Of a DNA stretch of 64,000 bases, positions 8,673-17,404 are shown in pieces (the first letter of the stretch is position 1; every line of letters starts with the position of its first letter). The DNA comes from RYN-230 sp963760405. GTDB taxonomy: Bacteria > Actinomycetota > Actinomycetes > Streptosporangiales > Streptosporangiaceae. The DNA lies in assembly GCA_963760405.1 (NCBI GenBank), contig CAVXCV010000009.1:310001-374000 (forward strand), given 5' to 3'. Position numbers and translations under genes: made by a program. A model generated the notes under the pieces. The model made no database searches, was not told where the DNA came from, and saw only the letters and a program-made list of their open reading frames with translations.

Positions 8673-10219
8673 TACTACAGTCCCGGTTCGTGACCTGATC
8701 ATGGTTCATGGCGGGGCGGCCCGGAGCCGTGCCTGGTAGTGGTGGTAGCGGGCGCGGGCCTGGTGTTTTCGCCGCCATTGCGACCAGGCGCGGCCGAGCT
8801 GGCGGGCGGTGGCGGTCATCGGGCTGGTGGCCAGGCGCAGTAGGCGGCGGGCTTCGGGGACGCTGACCTTGACCAGGCCGGGGTCTTCGGGGGGCGGCTC
8901 GTGGGCGCTGGCCGGGAGGATCCCGGTGTCGCGCCAGTCCCAGGGCTGCTGATCAGCGCCGGAGGCGGGGCGGCCGCGGTAGGCCGCGGGCGGGCGGCGG
9001 CGATAGCGAGCAGGGCGAGCGCGCACATGGACAGCACCGTGTGGCGGTGGAAGGAGTGCCAGAGCCGGACCTGGTGCTGATCGAATCCAGTCTGCCCTTT
9101 TGCCTGCTGGTGGCATTCTTCTACCGGCCATCTCTTGCCCGTCACGGCGAGCAGGACGCTCAGGGACGCCGGGCGGCCCGCTGGGGCGTGGCAGTAGAAG
9201 AATGCCAGGTCCGAGGGGTCGGACAGGCTGCGGCGGATCAGCGCCCAATGCCGCGGCGAGGCCGTCGCGGCCCAGGCCCAGGCGTAATCGCGGTGGCCCT
9301 TGCAGCCGCGCCCGCACGAGCGGGTCTGCCACGCCGCCGCGGGGATCAGCCGGGCCAGGAACGCCACGGTGACTTTCCGCCCGGAGCCGAGGATGACCTT
9401 GAAGTTAACCGGGACCGCGAACACGTATCCCTTCCCGGCGTCCTCGCAGGCCCGGCGCAGCTTCGCCGAGCGGCCATAGACCTCGTCCCCGGCGGCCCAG
9501 CCGAACGGCACCGCGGCGCCCACCGCCCCGGTGAGCATGCCGGTGGCCAGCTCGGTCTTGGTGGCGAACTGCACGTCGCGGGGGACCTGGGCCCGCTGAC
9601 GGCGCAACCGGTCCGCGCACCAGGCCTTCGGCAGGTACAGCCGGAAGTCAAACAGCGCGTGACCACGGCCGGTGACGTACGCGCAGTTCACCACGGTCTG
9701 GCAGTTCTCCACCTGGCCGGTGATCCCCGCGTGCTGGCGGGCCACCCCCACCGTCATCTGCCCCTTTTTCAGCTCCGCGGTCTCATCGATCACCAGCACC
9801 GCCCGCGGATCAGCCAGGTGGGCCAGGATGAACCGCTGCAGGGCGCCCAGCGCCGTTTTCCAGTCCCAGGCGTGCTCGGCCAGCAGCGCCTGCAGCCGCC
9901 GCGGTGACCGGTGCCCCGCCGCCTCAGCGAGCTGCCAGCATGAGCGGCGATCCCCCGGCGCGGCCAGCAGCGCCCCGAGATAAGCGAACGCCGCCAGCCG
10001 CGACCTGGCCCGGGCGAACACCGGTGCGAGTAACCCGCGCAGCTCGTCATGCAGGTTTCCCAGCCAGCGGCCATCTTCTACGATGGCCGCAGCGGCCACC
10101 TGCTGATCTTGTCTTCTCACAAAGCATGATCATCCAGGTGGCCGTCCAGCGCTCGACGCCCGGCACGCCGCCCACATCATGATCATCCAGGCCCTACATC
10201 ACGAACCGGGACTGTAGTA
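8673..10219 (-). mobile_element. complete IS701-family insertion sequence with 4-bp target duplication
   Basis: The element is 1547 bp long. Its ends are perfect 21-bp inverted repeats at 8673-8693 and 10199-10219, beginning TACTACAGTCCCGG. CTGG occurs immediately outside both ends (8669-8672 and 10220-10223), a 4-bp target duplication as is usual for the IS701 family. A single transposase gene runs on the minus strand but is frameshifted in its last quarter. With both ends and the duplication intact, insertion appears recent. Confidence 0.9.
8706..10120 (-). pseudogene. IS701-family transposase, frameshifted near the C-terminus
   Basis: The frame starts at GTG 10120 and reads as a DDE transposase of the IS701 family (IS4-like superfamily). 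The first catalytic aspartate is in VLVIDETAELKKG (residue 112), the second in AAGDEVYGRS, and the glutamate region is WPVEECHQQAKGQTGFDQHQ. Near 8990-9000, after CALALLAIAAARPR, the family C-terminus continues in another frame with VSVPEARRLLRLA and QWRRKHQARARYHHYQARL, ending at 8706. A single-base indel therefore separates catalytic core and tail. The element may be immobile unless supplied with transposase in trans, or the indel may be a sequence error. Confidence 0.85.
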
Positions 10220-10382
10220 CTGGTCTGGCCGAACTCCTCGCTACCCCGGAGCCAGGCGGGTGGGCTGGCCCGATGGGCCGGGACGCCATTGCGGCCGGAG
10301 GCGGACCGGGTGGGCAAGCCATTTATGCCGGCCATTCCTATTGACCGCCGGTATGGCGCGGGGATACTCTATCGAATCTAAA

Positions 10383-10403
10383 TATTAGGAAACTTTCCTA
10401 ATA
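10383..10403. promoter_or_regulatory. perfect 21-bp palindrome, candidate ROK-regulator operator
   Basis: The sequence is TTAGGA-N5-TCCTAA extended to ten paired bases on each side of one central C. The same half-sites with the same five-base spacing occur at 33742-33760 between a ROK kinase and a ROK regulator. Here it stands just upstream of a carbohydrate-binding-module remnant. It probably belonged to the promoter of a secreted polysaccharide-degrading enzyme under the same control. Confidence 0.6.
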
Positions 10404-10404
10404 G

Positions 10405-10773
10405 TTACACTCTTCTCACCCATCCTCCGGGAACAACGGTTCAACCTCGAGCGAATGCAGCAGCGTTACCCAGAATCCCTGGGATTTCACCGCCTACACC
10501 GTGGCTTTCGCCAAGAACACGCCGGTCACCTCGTCCCCATCCCCATCCCCATCCCCATCCCCATCGCCGACCCCGACGTCGTCCCCGTCCCCATCACCCA
10601 CGTCCAGCTCAGGTTCGGGTGGTTGCACCGCCGCGGCCTGGCAACCAGGCGTGGCCTACGTCTCCGGCGACGTCGTGTCGTATGCGGGTGACAAGTGGAC
10701 CGCCAACCAGTGGAACTACAACGAGACCCCCGGCGGCCCCTCAGGGGCCTGGAACAACGACGGCCCCTGCTGA
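10405..10773 (+). pseudogene. C-terminal remnant of a secreted glycoside hydrolase-type protein with CBM5/12
   Basis: The frame is open from 10405 but has no proper start codon or signal peptide. It begins with STSSECSSVTQNPWDF, continues through a Pro/Ser linker encoded by repeated CCATCC (10535-10570), and ends in a chitin/cellulose-binding module of the CBM5/12 type: CTAAAWQPGVAYVSGDVVSY, the aromatic-rich KWTANQWNYNETP and a closing cysteine. The missing part should contain a signal peptide and a catalytic domain, so a deletion has joined the operator-like palindrome at 10383-10403 almost directly to the 3-prime end of the gene. The GTG at 10501 lacks a ribosome binding site. Which enzyme was lost cannot be told. 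Confidence 0.7.
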
Positions 10774-10796
10774 GTCCTGCCCCGCAGGTCCCGGTC

Positions 10797-10825
10797 CCGG
10801 GCGGCAACTGTGCGCTGCCGCCCGG
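10797..10825 (+). terminator. hairpin terminator after the CBM remnant
   Basis: CCGGGCGGCA (10797-10806) pairs perfectly with TGCCGCCCGG (10816-10825) across a nine-base loop, 24 bases after the stop of the CBM frame. There is no T-run, as is common in actinobacteria. Confidence 0.6.
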
Positions 10826-10978
10826 CACCACCATGGCTGAACCGCAGCAGCATTAGCTAGTCTCTGGCCCGAATGGCTATTGGGCGTCATGGGCGATCAA
10901 CCAGAATCACTGATCACGCACCTATCGATACCCATGTCGGCTCTCACCTTGCGAAGCCCTGTTTCGGGGGCGAGTCGA

Positions 10979-11272
10979 TCAGCTATCCCGAAGGTCTTCA
11001 TTATGCTCGGACTCGGCTACGGCCTCGGATAGTACCGTGTATTCTTCATCGGTGAGCTTTCCTTGATCGTAGGCCGCGACTACGTCATCAAATGATCCGG
11101 GAACATACGGTGCTGGATCCTGTTGACTGACTCGTGCAAGGTCAAGGTATGTCTGCGGTTCAGCTCCTCGAAACCTCGGCCATGACCGTTCACGAAATCG
11201 CTGCGCTACCTCATCCAAGCTCATGGAGCCATTTCTTAGCGCATCGATTAGCTCAGTAACTTCCGTGTTCAC
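10979..11272 (-). CDS. small acidic protein encoded downstream of a zeta-type kinase
   Basis: I do not recognise the family. The protein has 97 residues, is acidic and predicted helical: it opens NTEVTELIDALRNG, has SLDEVAQRFRERSWPRFR near residues 18-35, PYVPGSFDDVVAAYDQGKL near 58-76, and ends in an acidic tail. Two GTG codons are possible (11275 and 11272). AAGGAG at 11278-11283 is only two bases from the first and five from the second, so I chose 11272. The region is much less GC-rich than the window average. If the IS66 element and one target copy are removed, this start overlaps the last 20 bases of the zeta-kinase gene, so the two were translationally coupled. An antitoxin or partner role is a hypothesis only. 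Confidence 0.7.
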   Translation of the reverse strand: MNTEVTELIDALRNGSMSLDEVAQRFRERSWPRFRGAEPQTYLDLARVSQQDPAPYVPGSFDDVVAAYDQGKLTDEEYTVLSEAVAESEHNEDLRDS

Positions 11273-11310
11273 CACGTCTCCTTAGGTTGAAGCTAGCATG
11301 CTCAGCTGAC

Positions 11311-12921
11311 GTAACCAGTCAGGCCCCTTGTTGATCTGCGGCGTGTCGGTGCTGGCGTCCGCTTTGTGATCATGGTTTGGTTCCGGGATGCCGCATCCGG
11401 AGCAGCCGTCGTATGAGGAGCTGGCTGCCCGGGTCGCGGAGCTGCTGGCGGTGGTGGCGGAGCAGGCCGCGCTGATCGAGTCGCTGCGGGGCGAGGTGGC
11501 GGCGCTGCGGCGGCAGGCCGGCCGGGATTCCTCGAATTCCTCGCAGCCGCCGAGCCAGGACGGTCCTGCGGCGGAGGCCAGGGCGAAGGCAGGGGCGGGC
11601 AGCCGGCGGGCGCGGCCGGGCCGGTCCCAGGGCGGGCAGAAGGGCCATCCGGGCGCGGGCCTGGCGCGGGTCGCCCAGCCGGATGAGACCCTGGTCATCG
11701 AACCGCTGGCGTGCGGCGGGTGCGCCGCGGGCCTGGCCGGCGCTCCCGGCCGGGCCGCCTTCAGCGTGCAGGTCTTCGATATCCCGCCGGCGGCGCTGAC
11801 GGTGACGGAGTACCAGATGATGCGCCGCACCTGCGGGTGCGGGCACGTCACGACCGCCCCGCCACCGCCGGGCGTGACCGGCGGCCCGGCGTGCTACGGG
11901 CCGGGCGTGACCGATGCGGCGACGCTGCTGGCCAGCACCGACGTGATCGGGATCGAGCGGGCCGCGGACCTGATGGGCGCCTTGTTCAAGGTGCCGGTCT
12001 CGACCGGGTTCGTCTCCCGCTGCCTGGTCCGCCTCGACGCGGCGTTAACCGCCGCCCGGTTCGAAGACGCGCTGAAGGACGCGCTGCGGGCGGCGGACGT
12101 GCTCGGCACCGACGAAACCCCGCCCCGCTTACCACCGCGGCTGCCAGCGCGGACGGCTGCGGGAACCCGCACGTCTACACGGCGCGGACCATGCGTGCCT
12201 ATACCGGCGGCGGGCCGGACCTGATCTGGTACGGCGCAGCGGGGAACCGCACGAAGGCGGCGATCACCGGCTTCGGGATCCTGGACGGCTACCGCGGGGT
12301 GCTGGTCCGCGACGACTACGGCGGCTACCTCAGCTACGACGCCGGGCTCGCCGGGGTCCAGCAGTGCCTCGCCCACTTGTACCGCTACCTCGATGATGCC
12401 TACGCCATTGACCCGGTATCCCAGCTGTGGACCCGGCAGGCCGGCGACGCGCTGCGCGAGGCCGCCGCCGCCGTCAGGACCGCCCGCGCCGCAACCGCGC
12501 CAGCCTCGGCCCCGCGCTCCTGGCCCGCCTGCGCCACAGCTACGACCAGGCCATCGCGGCCGGGATCTCCGTCAACCTGTCCCGCCGCTGGCACAAGGGA
12601 AAACACCCCGGACTCGTCCTGGCCCGGCGGCTCAAGCGCAAAGCCGCCCAGGTCTGGCTATTCGCGGCCCGGTTCGACGTGCCCGCCACGAACAACGGAT
12701 CGGAGAACGCCATCCGCGGCTACAAGCTCGCCGCGAAAATCAGCGGCTGCTGGCGCACCCTGGCCACCCTGCAGCGCCACTGCCGCATCCGCTCCTACCT
12801 CACCACCGCCCGCAGCCACGGCCGTCACCCCCTCGCCGCCATCCGCGACGCCCTCAACGGCAACGCCTGGATGCCACCCACCCCGGCGTAATCAACTAAC
12901 CAGGCACCCCTGACTGGTTAC
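11311..12921 (+). mobile_element. IS66-family insertion sequence with 8-bp target duplication
   Basis: The element is 1611 bp. The left end GTAACCAGTCAGG (11311-11323) is repeated inverted at the right end (12909-12921). The 8-bp sequence CAGCTGAC lies directly outside both ends (11303-11310 and 12922-12929); 8-bp duplications are the hallmark of IS66. It carries only a TnpC-like transposase, broken by two frameshifts, and no tnpA or tnpB. It inserted into the last codons of the zeta-kinase gene. Its GC content is much higher than the flanks. Confidence 0.9.
11388..12891 (+). pseudogene. IS66-family transposase (TnpC-like) with two frameshifts
   Basis: The ATG at 11388 opens an IS66 transposase: a coiled-coil-like start ELAARVAELLAVVAEQ, the family block RDSSNSSQPPSQDG, GGQKGHPGA, a zinc-finger-like CGGC...CGCG region, and DVLGTDETPPR with the first catalytic aspartate. 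Near 12125 the frame shifts, and RTMRAYTGGGPDLIWY, GVLVRDDYGGYLSYD and QCLAHLYRYLDDA follow. Near 12480 it shifts again, and ends with FDVPATNNGSENAIRGYK containing the catalytic glutamate, then HCRIRSYLTTARSHG. All conserved blocks are present in order, so decay is recent or the indels are sequencing errors. Confidence 0.88.
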
Positions 12922-14365
12922 CAGCTGACCTGTTTCCGGAATCGATGAGCCTGGCGGTGCCTCCATCAATCGAGTTATCATAGATAGACCAACTGTCAAA
13001 CTCGTTCTTCAGTGACTCAAAAGTTCTCCGGTTCTGGCAACCCCATTCTGGGTCTTCCTGTTCTTGAATTACCTCGGGTGGGACGTATCTGCCACCTGGG
13101 CCGCTCCCGGCACGCCACTTTTCGTGACCTTCTCGATGCCGTGAATCTGTGCGCTGAATACTAGTTTCGATCGGGATGTTCACAAACAGCCCGTCGATCT
13201 GAGAGTAGCCCGCCTGGCGTAGATTCACAATTCTTTCACCTGTAGAGTCTAAGCTCGACATGGTTATATCCCAGATAACATTTTTCCCGTCCGTCATGGC
13301 TCTGATGGCCAAGCGTTTGGCGATGTGCGAGGATTCCTCGTGCGCCAAATCAGAGACTTCCATTGGCGACAGGCCGCTAATTTCGGGAATCATGTCTCGC
13401 CTGGCCATCTCCTCCTTAATGTCGTCTGGATTGATAGTTAGATATTGTGATCGATCAATCCTTGCCTGCTCTGCAAGAACGGTCGTCTTACCTGCTCCGC
13501 CAAGGCCCCCCGCAATCAGGGCCTTGTGATCACATGGAATGTCTCGAGCCCTATCGTATAGTTCAGCTACCAAGGTACTTTGAAGACGGTTACGTTCGCT
13601 GCTCCATATCTGCCGGTCAGAGTCAATGGTGTACAGATGCTTGGTTGTAAATCCCTCCACGCGAGCATCCTTGAGGTGATTATCTACAACTCGGACATGC
13701 TCTGACCACTCCTGATCAGTAAGAGGGCGAAGTGGTTCGTCCGCCGATTCGTCAGCTTTGACTGCCTTCGGTGGTGCTAGGTCTTGTGATTCGGTACTTG
13801 GATCGGGTGTGCCATCGCGGAAGTCCTGACTCTCTTGATTAGTTCCTGAACTGGTAGTGGATTCACTCTCGTCATCCACGCCCAGCTGTTCCTCCTCAAG
13901 GTGTGCCTTTCCGCTGTTTGCGTCCATGTCACCCCGGCTCTGCTGCGGGCCGTGTGCTCTGACGTCCACCAGTTCGTGCTTGGTCTCTTGCTGGATAACA
14001 ACGGCTGGCGGTCCGGCTTGATCTTCTACAGCGGGCAACTCTGCAAAGTATTCCGGCTCCGGAAGTTGAGATCCATCTTCGCTAGAGTGGTCGGTGGCAA
14101 CTGGGGTTGCGTCCGTATGGCGTAAAACATCGGCATATTCATCGCGGGTCCGCAGCTCAGCCTGTTTCGTTTCAGTTTCAAGCGTCTGCCGAAGAGCATT
14201 TGTATTCCAATCGCCTGCTTGGTCGCTGCGCCCGTAAGCGGTTCTTTCTGCAGCGCTGGGATCCTCATCTCCGACGACGATTTCCTGAGAGCTGTCATCT
14301 ACTGACCTTGCCTTATCGGCCGAGCTCGCACTGTTCTCACTACCCGGGAAACGGTCTATTCCCAT
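12896..14365 (-). CDS. zeta-toxin-type kinase with a long acidic N-terminal region
   Basis: This 489-residue protein has a C-terminal zeta toxin/PezT-like P-loop kinase domain (about residues 215-480). The Walker A GGLGGAGKTT is at 286-295, NPDDIKEEM at 312-320 supplies the aspartate that in zeta toxins contacts the UDP-N-acetylglucosamine substrate, SRHREGHEKWR carries basic residues of the lid, and WSIYDNS closes the fold. Residues 1-210 are acidic, Ser/Glu/Asp-rich and probably disordered, unlike classical zeta toxins of about 290 residues. The ATG at 14365 follows GGGAG. An IS66 element cut the gene at its very end: the last seven residues NQSGVPG derive from the IS, and the kinase domain is complete. 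GC content is well below the surroundings, suggesting transfer. It may be an intracellular toxin or the toxic end of an exported protein; sequence alone does not decide. Confidence 0.82.
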   Translation of the reverse strand: MGIDRFPGSENSASSADKARSVDDSSQEIVVGDEDPSAAERTAYGRSDQAGDWNTNALRQTLETETKQAELRTRDEYADVLRHTDATPVATDHSSEDGSQLPEPEYFAELPAVEDQAGPPAVVIQQETKHELVDVRAHGPQQSRGDMDANSGKAHLEEEQLGVDDESESTTSSGTNQESQDFRDGTPDPSTESQDLAPPKAVKADESADEPLRPLTDQEWSEHVRVVDNHLKDARVEGFTTKHLYTIDSDRQIWSSERNRLQSTLVAELYDRARDIPCDHKALIAGGLGGAGKTTVLAEQARIDRSQYLTINPDDIKEEMARRDMIPEISGLSPMEVSDLAHEESSHIAKRLAIRAMTDGKNVIWDITMSSLDSTGERIVNLRQAGYSQIDGLFVNIPIETSIQRTDSRHREGHEKWRAGSGPGGRYVPPEVIQEQEDPEWGCQNRRTFESLKNEFDSWSIYDNSIDGGTARLIDSGNRSAGNQSGVPG

Positions 14366-14948
14366 ACCCCAACTCCCGATCTTGGGAAAGGAAATGATCC
14401 GGATGTTGATGTGGAAGCAAACCGATCAGAAGCGGTGAGCGTGGACGCTCTGCAACGTACTAATGCCGAGCAAGGTATGGTCGCCTGCATTAATGGCCTT
14501 CTCGTCGGCGGTTCGGCATGCTGTGCGGTGCGCGATGGGCTGATAAGCATCTAGCTGCTACTTAGTGACAGGAGAGTATCGGCGCGCTTTGGTGATCCAA
14601 TGGCGCATCTCGGCAGCATGTGGGAGACGGGCCAAATGAGGCACGGCAGCCTGCCCCCCCGATTCCATCTGATGGCGCATGTGGCTGGTGACAGCAGATG
14701 ATCTTCAGGCCGCACCTTAGCTAATCTGCCGGTCGCTAAGTTCGTCCACTCGCGGTGTATAATTCCCGTCATTAACATCCCAACGTCGGGCGAGCCGTGC
14801 CCGGGGCGCCCGGACAGTCCCGCTTCGCATCCTAGGCTTCAGGTTAGCTATGGTTTCGGCCAGGTTCCTGCAAAATGACCATTCTTCCCGGACCGGTCGG
14901 ACCCGCACCTGTGGAGGGCCGCGTTCAGCATGCCGAAGCAATTGGCGG
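14366..14948. other. lower-GC intergenic region upstream of the zeta-kinase gene
   Basis: No convincing gene is present in these 580 bases. Short minus-strand frames (14551-14778, 14717-15100) lack ribosome binding sites and resemble no family I know. The segment is less GC-rich up to about 14800 and then rises, which probably marks the right edge of the acquired DNA. It should contain the zeta-kinase promoter. Confidence 0.5.
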
Positions 14949-16601
14949 TCAGACATCAGGTCGGTCAGCCTGCTCACCGGGAGCCTCGCCGAGGGCGTCC
15001 AGGAAGGTCTTGGCCCAGTAGGCGACGTCATGTTCCAGCACCCGCCGCCGCATCGACCGCATCCGGCGCCTGGCCTCTCTCGGGGAGATGGCCGCGGCAT
15101 GCACGATGGCGTCCTTCAGCCCCTCGATGTCATGTGGGTTGACCAGGAACGCGGCGGTCAGCTCGTCCGCCGCGCCGGTGAATTCGCTCAGTACCAGTGC
15201 GCCGCTCTCGTCGTGACGGCAGGCCACATACTCCTTGGCCACCAGGTTCATCCCGTCCCGCAACGGGGTGACCAGCATCACGTCCGCGGCCAGGTACAGC
15301 GCCGCCATCTCCTCCCGTGGGTAGGACTGGTGCAGGTAATGCACTGGCGGGTTGCCCAGTTCCCCGTGCTCTCCGTTGATCCGGCCGACCGTCACCTCGA
15401 CCTCGTTCCGGAGCCGCCGGTAGTGCTCCACCCGTTCCCGGCTGGGGCTCGCCACCTGCACGAGCACTGCCCCGGGCGGCCCGAGGCGGCCCTCGTCGAG
15501 CAGCTCGCCGTAAGCGTTGAGGCGATGCAGGATGCCCTTGGTGTAGTCGAGCCGGTCGATGCCGAGCAGCACGATATCCGGCTTGCCGAGCGCTTCCCGG
15601 ATCTCCTGGGACCGGTCCTGCACGTCCGGCCGCTTGGCCAGCTCCTCGAAGGCCGCCGAATCGATGGAGATCGGGAAGGCCGCGGCCCGGACCGTCCGGC
15701 CTGCGGCCATGTCGTCCCTGGGACGCCGGCGGACGCCCGCCGAGCCGCTCCGCCCAGGCGTGCTCCCCACCATGTCACGGGACCCACCGCGGCTCGCGAC
15801 GGCGCCAGGACCAGCGACACCAGGGGAATCAGCGACAGCAAGGAGGCCGGCCGCAGCAGGGAGACCAGCGAGACCAGCGGACTCTCCGGAAACGCCGGAA
15901 CCGCCCGAGGTATCCGACACCCAGACCCGCGCCCCGTGCGTCGCCAGGCCCGCGCTCCGGCGGCACGCCCGCAGGAAGTTCGTGGCGTCGCCCTGCCGCT
16001 GGAAGCCGAGCAGGTCCGCGCCGAGCAGGCCCTGCACGATCTTCCGCCGCCACGGCAGCTGGGCGAAGATCTCATAGCCGGGGAACGGGATGTGCGTGAA
16101 ATGCCCGATCTGCACGTCACTGCGCTGTTCCCGGACCATCGCAGGCACCAGTTGCAGCTGGTAGTCGTGCACCCAGACGGTCGCGCCGGGCGCCGCCTGC
16201 TCCGCCACGGCCTGCGCGTACCGCCGGTTCACCGTCACGTAAGCGTCCCACCACTGGCGGTGGAACTCGGGCTGCGCGATCACGTCGTGGTAGAGCGGCC
16301 ACAACGTCGCGTTGCAGAAGCCTTCGTAGTAGTCGCGGACCTCGTCAGCGGACAGGCCGACGCTCACCAGGTGCATGCCGCCGGTGTCAAACGGCTCCGG
16401 GGCGTCATCCGCCGTGCCGGTCCACCCGATCCAGGCTCCGCCCGCCTTGCGCATCACTGGTTCCAGCGCGGTGACCAGCCCGCCCGGGCTGGGCCGCCAT
16501 TCGACCTCGCCGTCCGCACCTTCGGCCCGGTCCACCGGCAGCCGGCTCGCGGCCACCACGAAGGCATGCTCGCCCGCTGCCGCCTGCTTCCGCACCGTCA
16601 T
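14949..16601 (-). CDS. otsA: trehalose-6-phosphate synthase (GT20) with an unusual internal insertion
   Basis: The enzyme makes trehalose 6-phosphate from an NDP-glucose and glucose 6-phosphate in the cytosol. Family motifs are clear: FVVAASRLPVD with the N-terminal substrate loop, SPGGLVTAL (38-46), WVHDYQLQLVP (143-153), GHFTHIPFPGYEIF, FPISIDS, GIDRLDYTKGILHRL, and PLRDGMNLVAKEYVACR near the C-terminus. The length of 550 residues exceeds the usual 460-490 because residues about 229-301 are a Gly/Ala/Ser-rich, then Arg-rich stretch replacing a short loop before RTVRAAAFPISID. Reading frame and flanking motifs are intact. The start is ATG 16601 with only a weak ribosome binding site. No trehalose phosphatase gene is adjacent. 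Confidence 0.93.
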   Translation of the reverse strand: MTVRKQAAAGEHAFVVAASRLPVDRAEGADGEVEWRPSPGGLVTALEPVMRKAGGAWIGWTGTADDAPEPFDTGGMHLVSVGLSADEVRDYYEGFCNATLWPLYHDVIAQPEFHRQWWDAYVTVNRRYAQAVAEQAAPGATVWVHDYQLQLVPAMVREQRSDVQIGHFTHIPFPGYEIFAQLPWRRKIVQGLLGADLLGFQRQGDATNFLRACRRSAGLATHGARVWVSDTSGGSGVSGESAGLAGLPAAAGLLAVADSPGVAGPGAVASRGGSRDMVGSTPGRSGSAGVRRRPRDDMAAGRTVRAAAFPISIDSAAFEELAKRPDVQDRSQEIREALGKPDIVLLGIDRLDYTKGILHRLNAYGELLDEGRLGPPGAVLVQVASPSRERVEHYRRLRNEVEVTVGRINGEHGELGNPPVHYLHQSYPREEMAALYLAADVMLVTPLRDGMNLVAKEYVACRHDESGALVLSEFTGAADELTAAFLVNPHDIEGLKDAIVHAAAISPREARRRMRSMRRRVLEHDVAYWAKTFLDALGEAPGEQADRPDV

Positions 16602-16751
16602 GCCAGCACAAAGGTCATATCGGGGAAACTGATCAGCCTAGGAAACATGTCAGGACGAGCCTCATCTCTTTCCGCAACGCCAACCTCGCCAGGAACTGCC
16701 CTGGCCAGCATGACTCATCCCGGTGGCCAGCGAAGTCCTTGACCGGCAGCA

Positions 16752-17234
16752 TCACCCCAGCCTATGCAGTGGCCCATTGGCGGTTAACCCGTCAGCCAGC
16801 GCGCTGGCGGCCGAGCGGACGAGCGCCGCGGTGGCGTCCAGCCCGGCCCGCTCGGGGAAGCGAGGCCGGGCGCTGATCCGGAAACCGTCGCCGGGGGTCC
16901 GAGGGAGCACATGCAGGTGTACATGGCCGACTTCCTGCCCGGCCGCGGCCCCGTCGGCCAGGAACAGGTTCACTCCCTCGCACGGTACCCCGGACCGGCG
17001 CAGCGCGAGTGCGAGCCGCTGGCCCACCCGGAAGACCGCGGCGCCCAGCTCCCCGTCGAGATCTGCCAGGCTGGCCGCGTGCGCCCGGGGCACCACCAGC
17101 AGATGGCCCTGGGTCAGCGGCCGGATGTCCAGGAACGCCACCACCTGGTCGTCCTCATGCACGAGGCTCGACTCCAGGTGCCCTGCGACGATGCCGCAGA
17201 ACACGCACGGATCCCGTGCAGCAGTTGTGCTCAT
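16752..17234 (-). CDS. HIT family protein (histidine triad nucleotide hydrolase)
   Basis: A 160-residue member of the HIT superfamily, which hydrolyses or transfers nucleotide phosphoramidates and dinucleoside polyphosphates. The catalytic HVHLHV motif lies at residues 104-109. CVFCGI (10-15) is the zinc-binding N-terminal pair common in HIT proteins, and FLDIRPLTQGHLLVVPRAH is the conserved block. I take ATG 17234 (MSTTAARDPC) as the start; the upstream extension of the open frame is not family-like. It follows OtsA downstream of its start with a 150-base gap on the same strand, and is divergent from the SDR gene. Confidence 0.92.
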   Translation of the reverse strand: MSTTAARDPCVFCGIVAGHLESSLVHEDDQVVAFLDIRPLTQGHLLVVPRAHAASLADLDGELGAAVFRVGQRLALALRRSGVPCEGVNLFLADGAAAGQEVGHVHLHVLPRTPGDGFRISARPRFPERAGLDATAALVRSAASALADGLTANGPLHRLG

Positions 17235-17404
17235 GCCGACATTGTGCCGGGCCGAAGCAAAGACTTGCCTATGTCGAGGTAAAGACGGGCCAGGGCCGGA
17301 AACCGGCGGTTTTCCGCGGCGCGTTGTGCGCCGCAGTTGACGCACCATGTACCAGCCTGGCCGAAGCCCCCCCAGAGGTGTGCTGACCAGACCAGGATGG
17401 GCGG

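Noticed and set aside
10535..10575. CCATCC repeats as a possible CRISPR or satellite
   Set aside because: They code for a Pro/Ser linker in frame with a carbohydrate-binding module, the usual situation in secreted enzymes; no spacers are present.
14551..14778. Small minus-strand frame upstream of the zeta-kinase gene
   Set aside because: No ribosome binding site, no recognisable sequence pattern, and no coupling to its neighbours.
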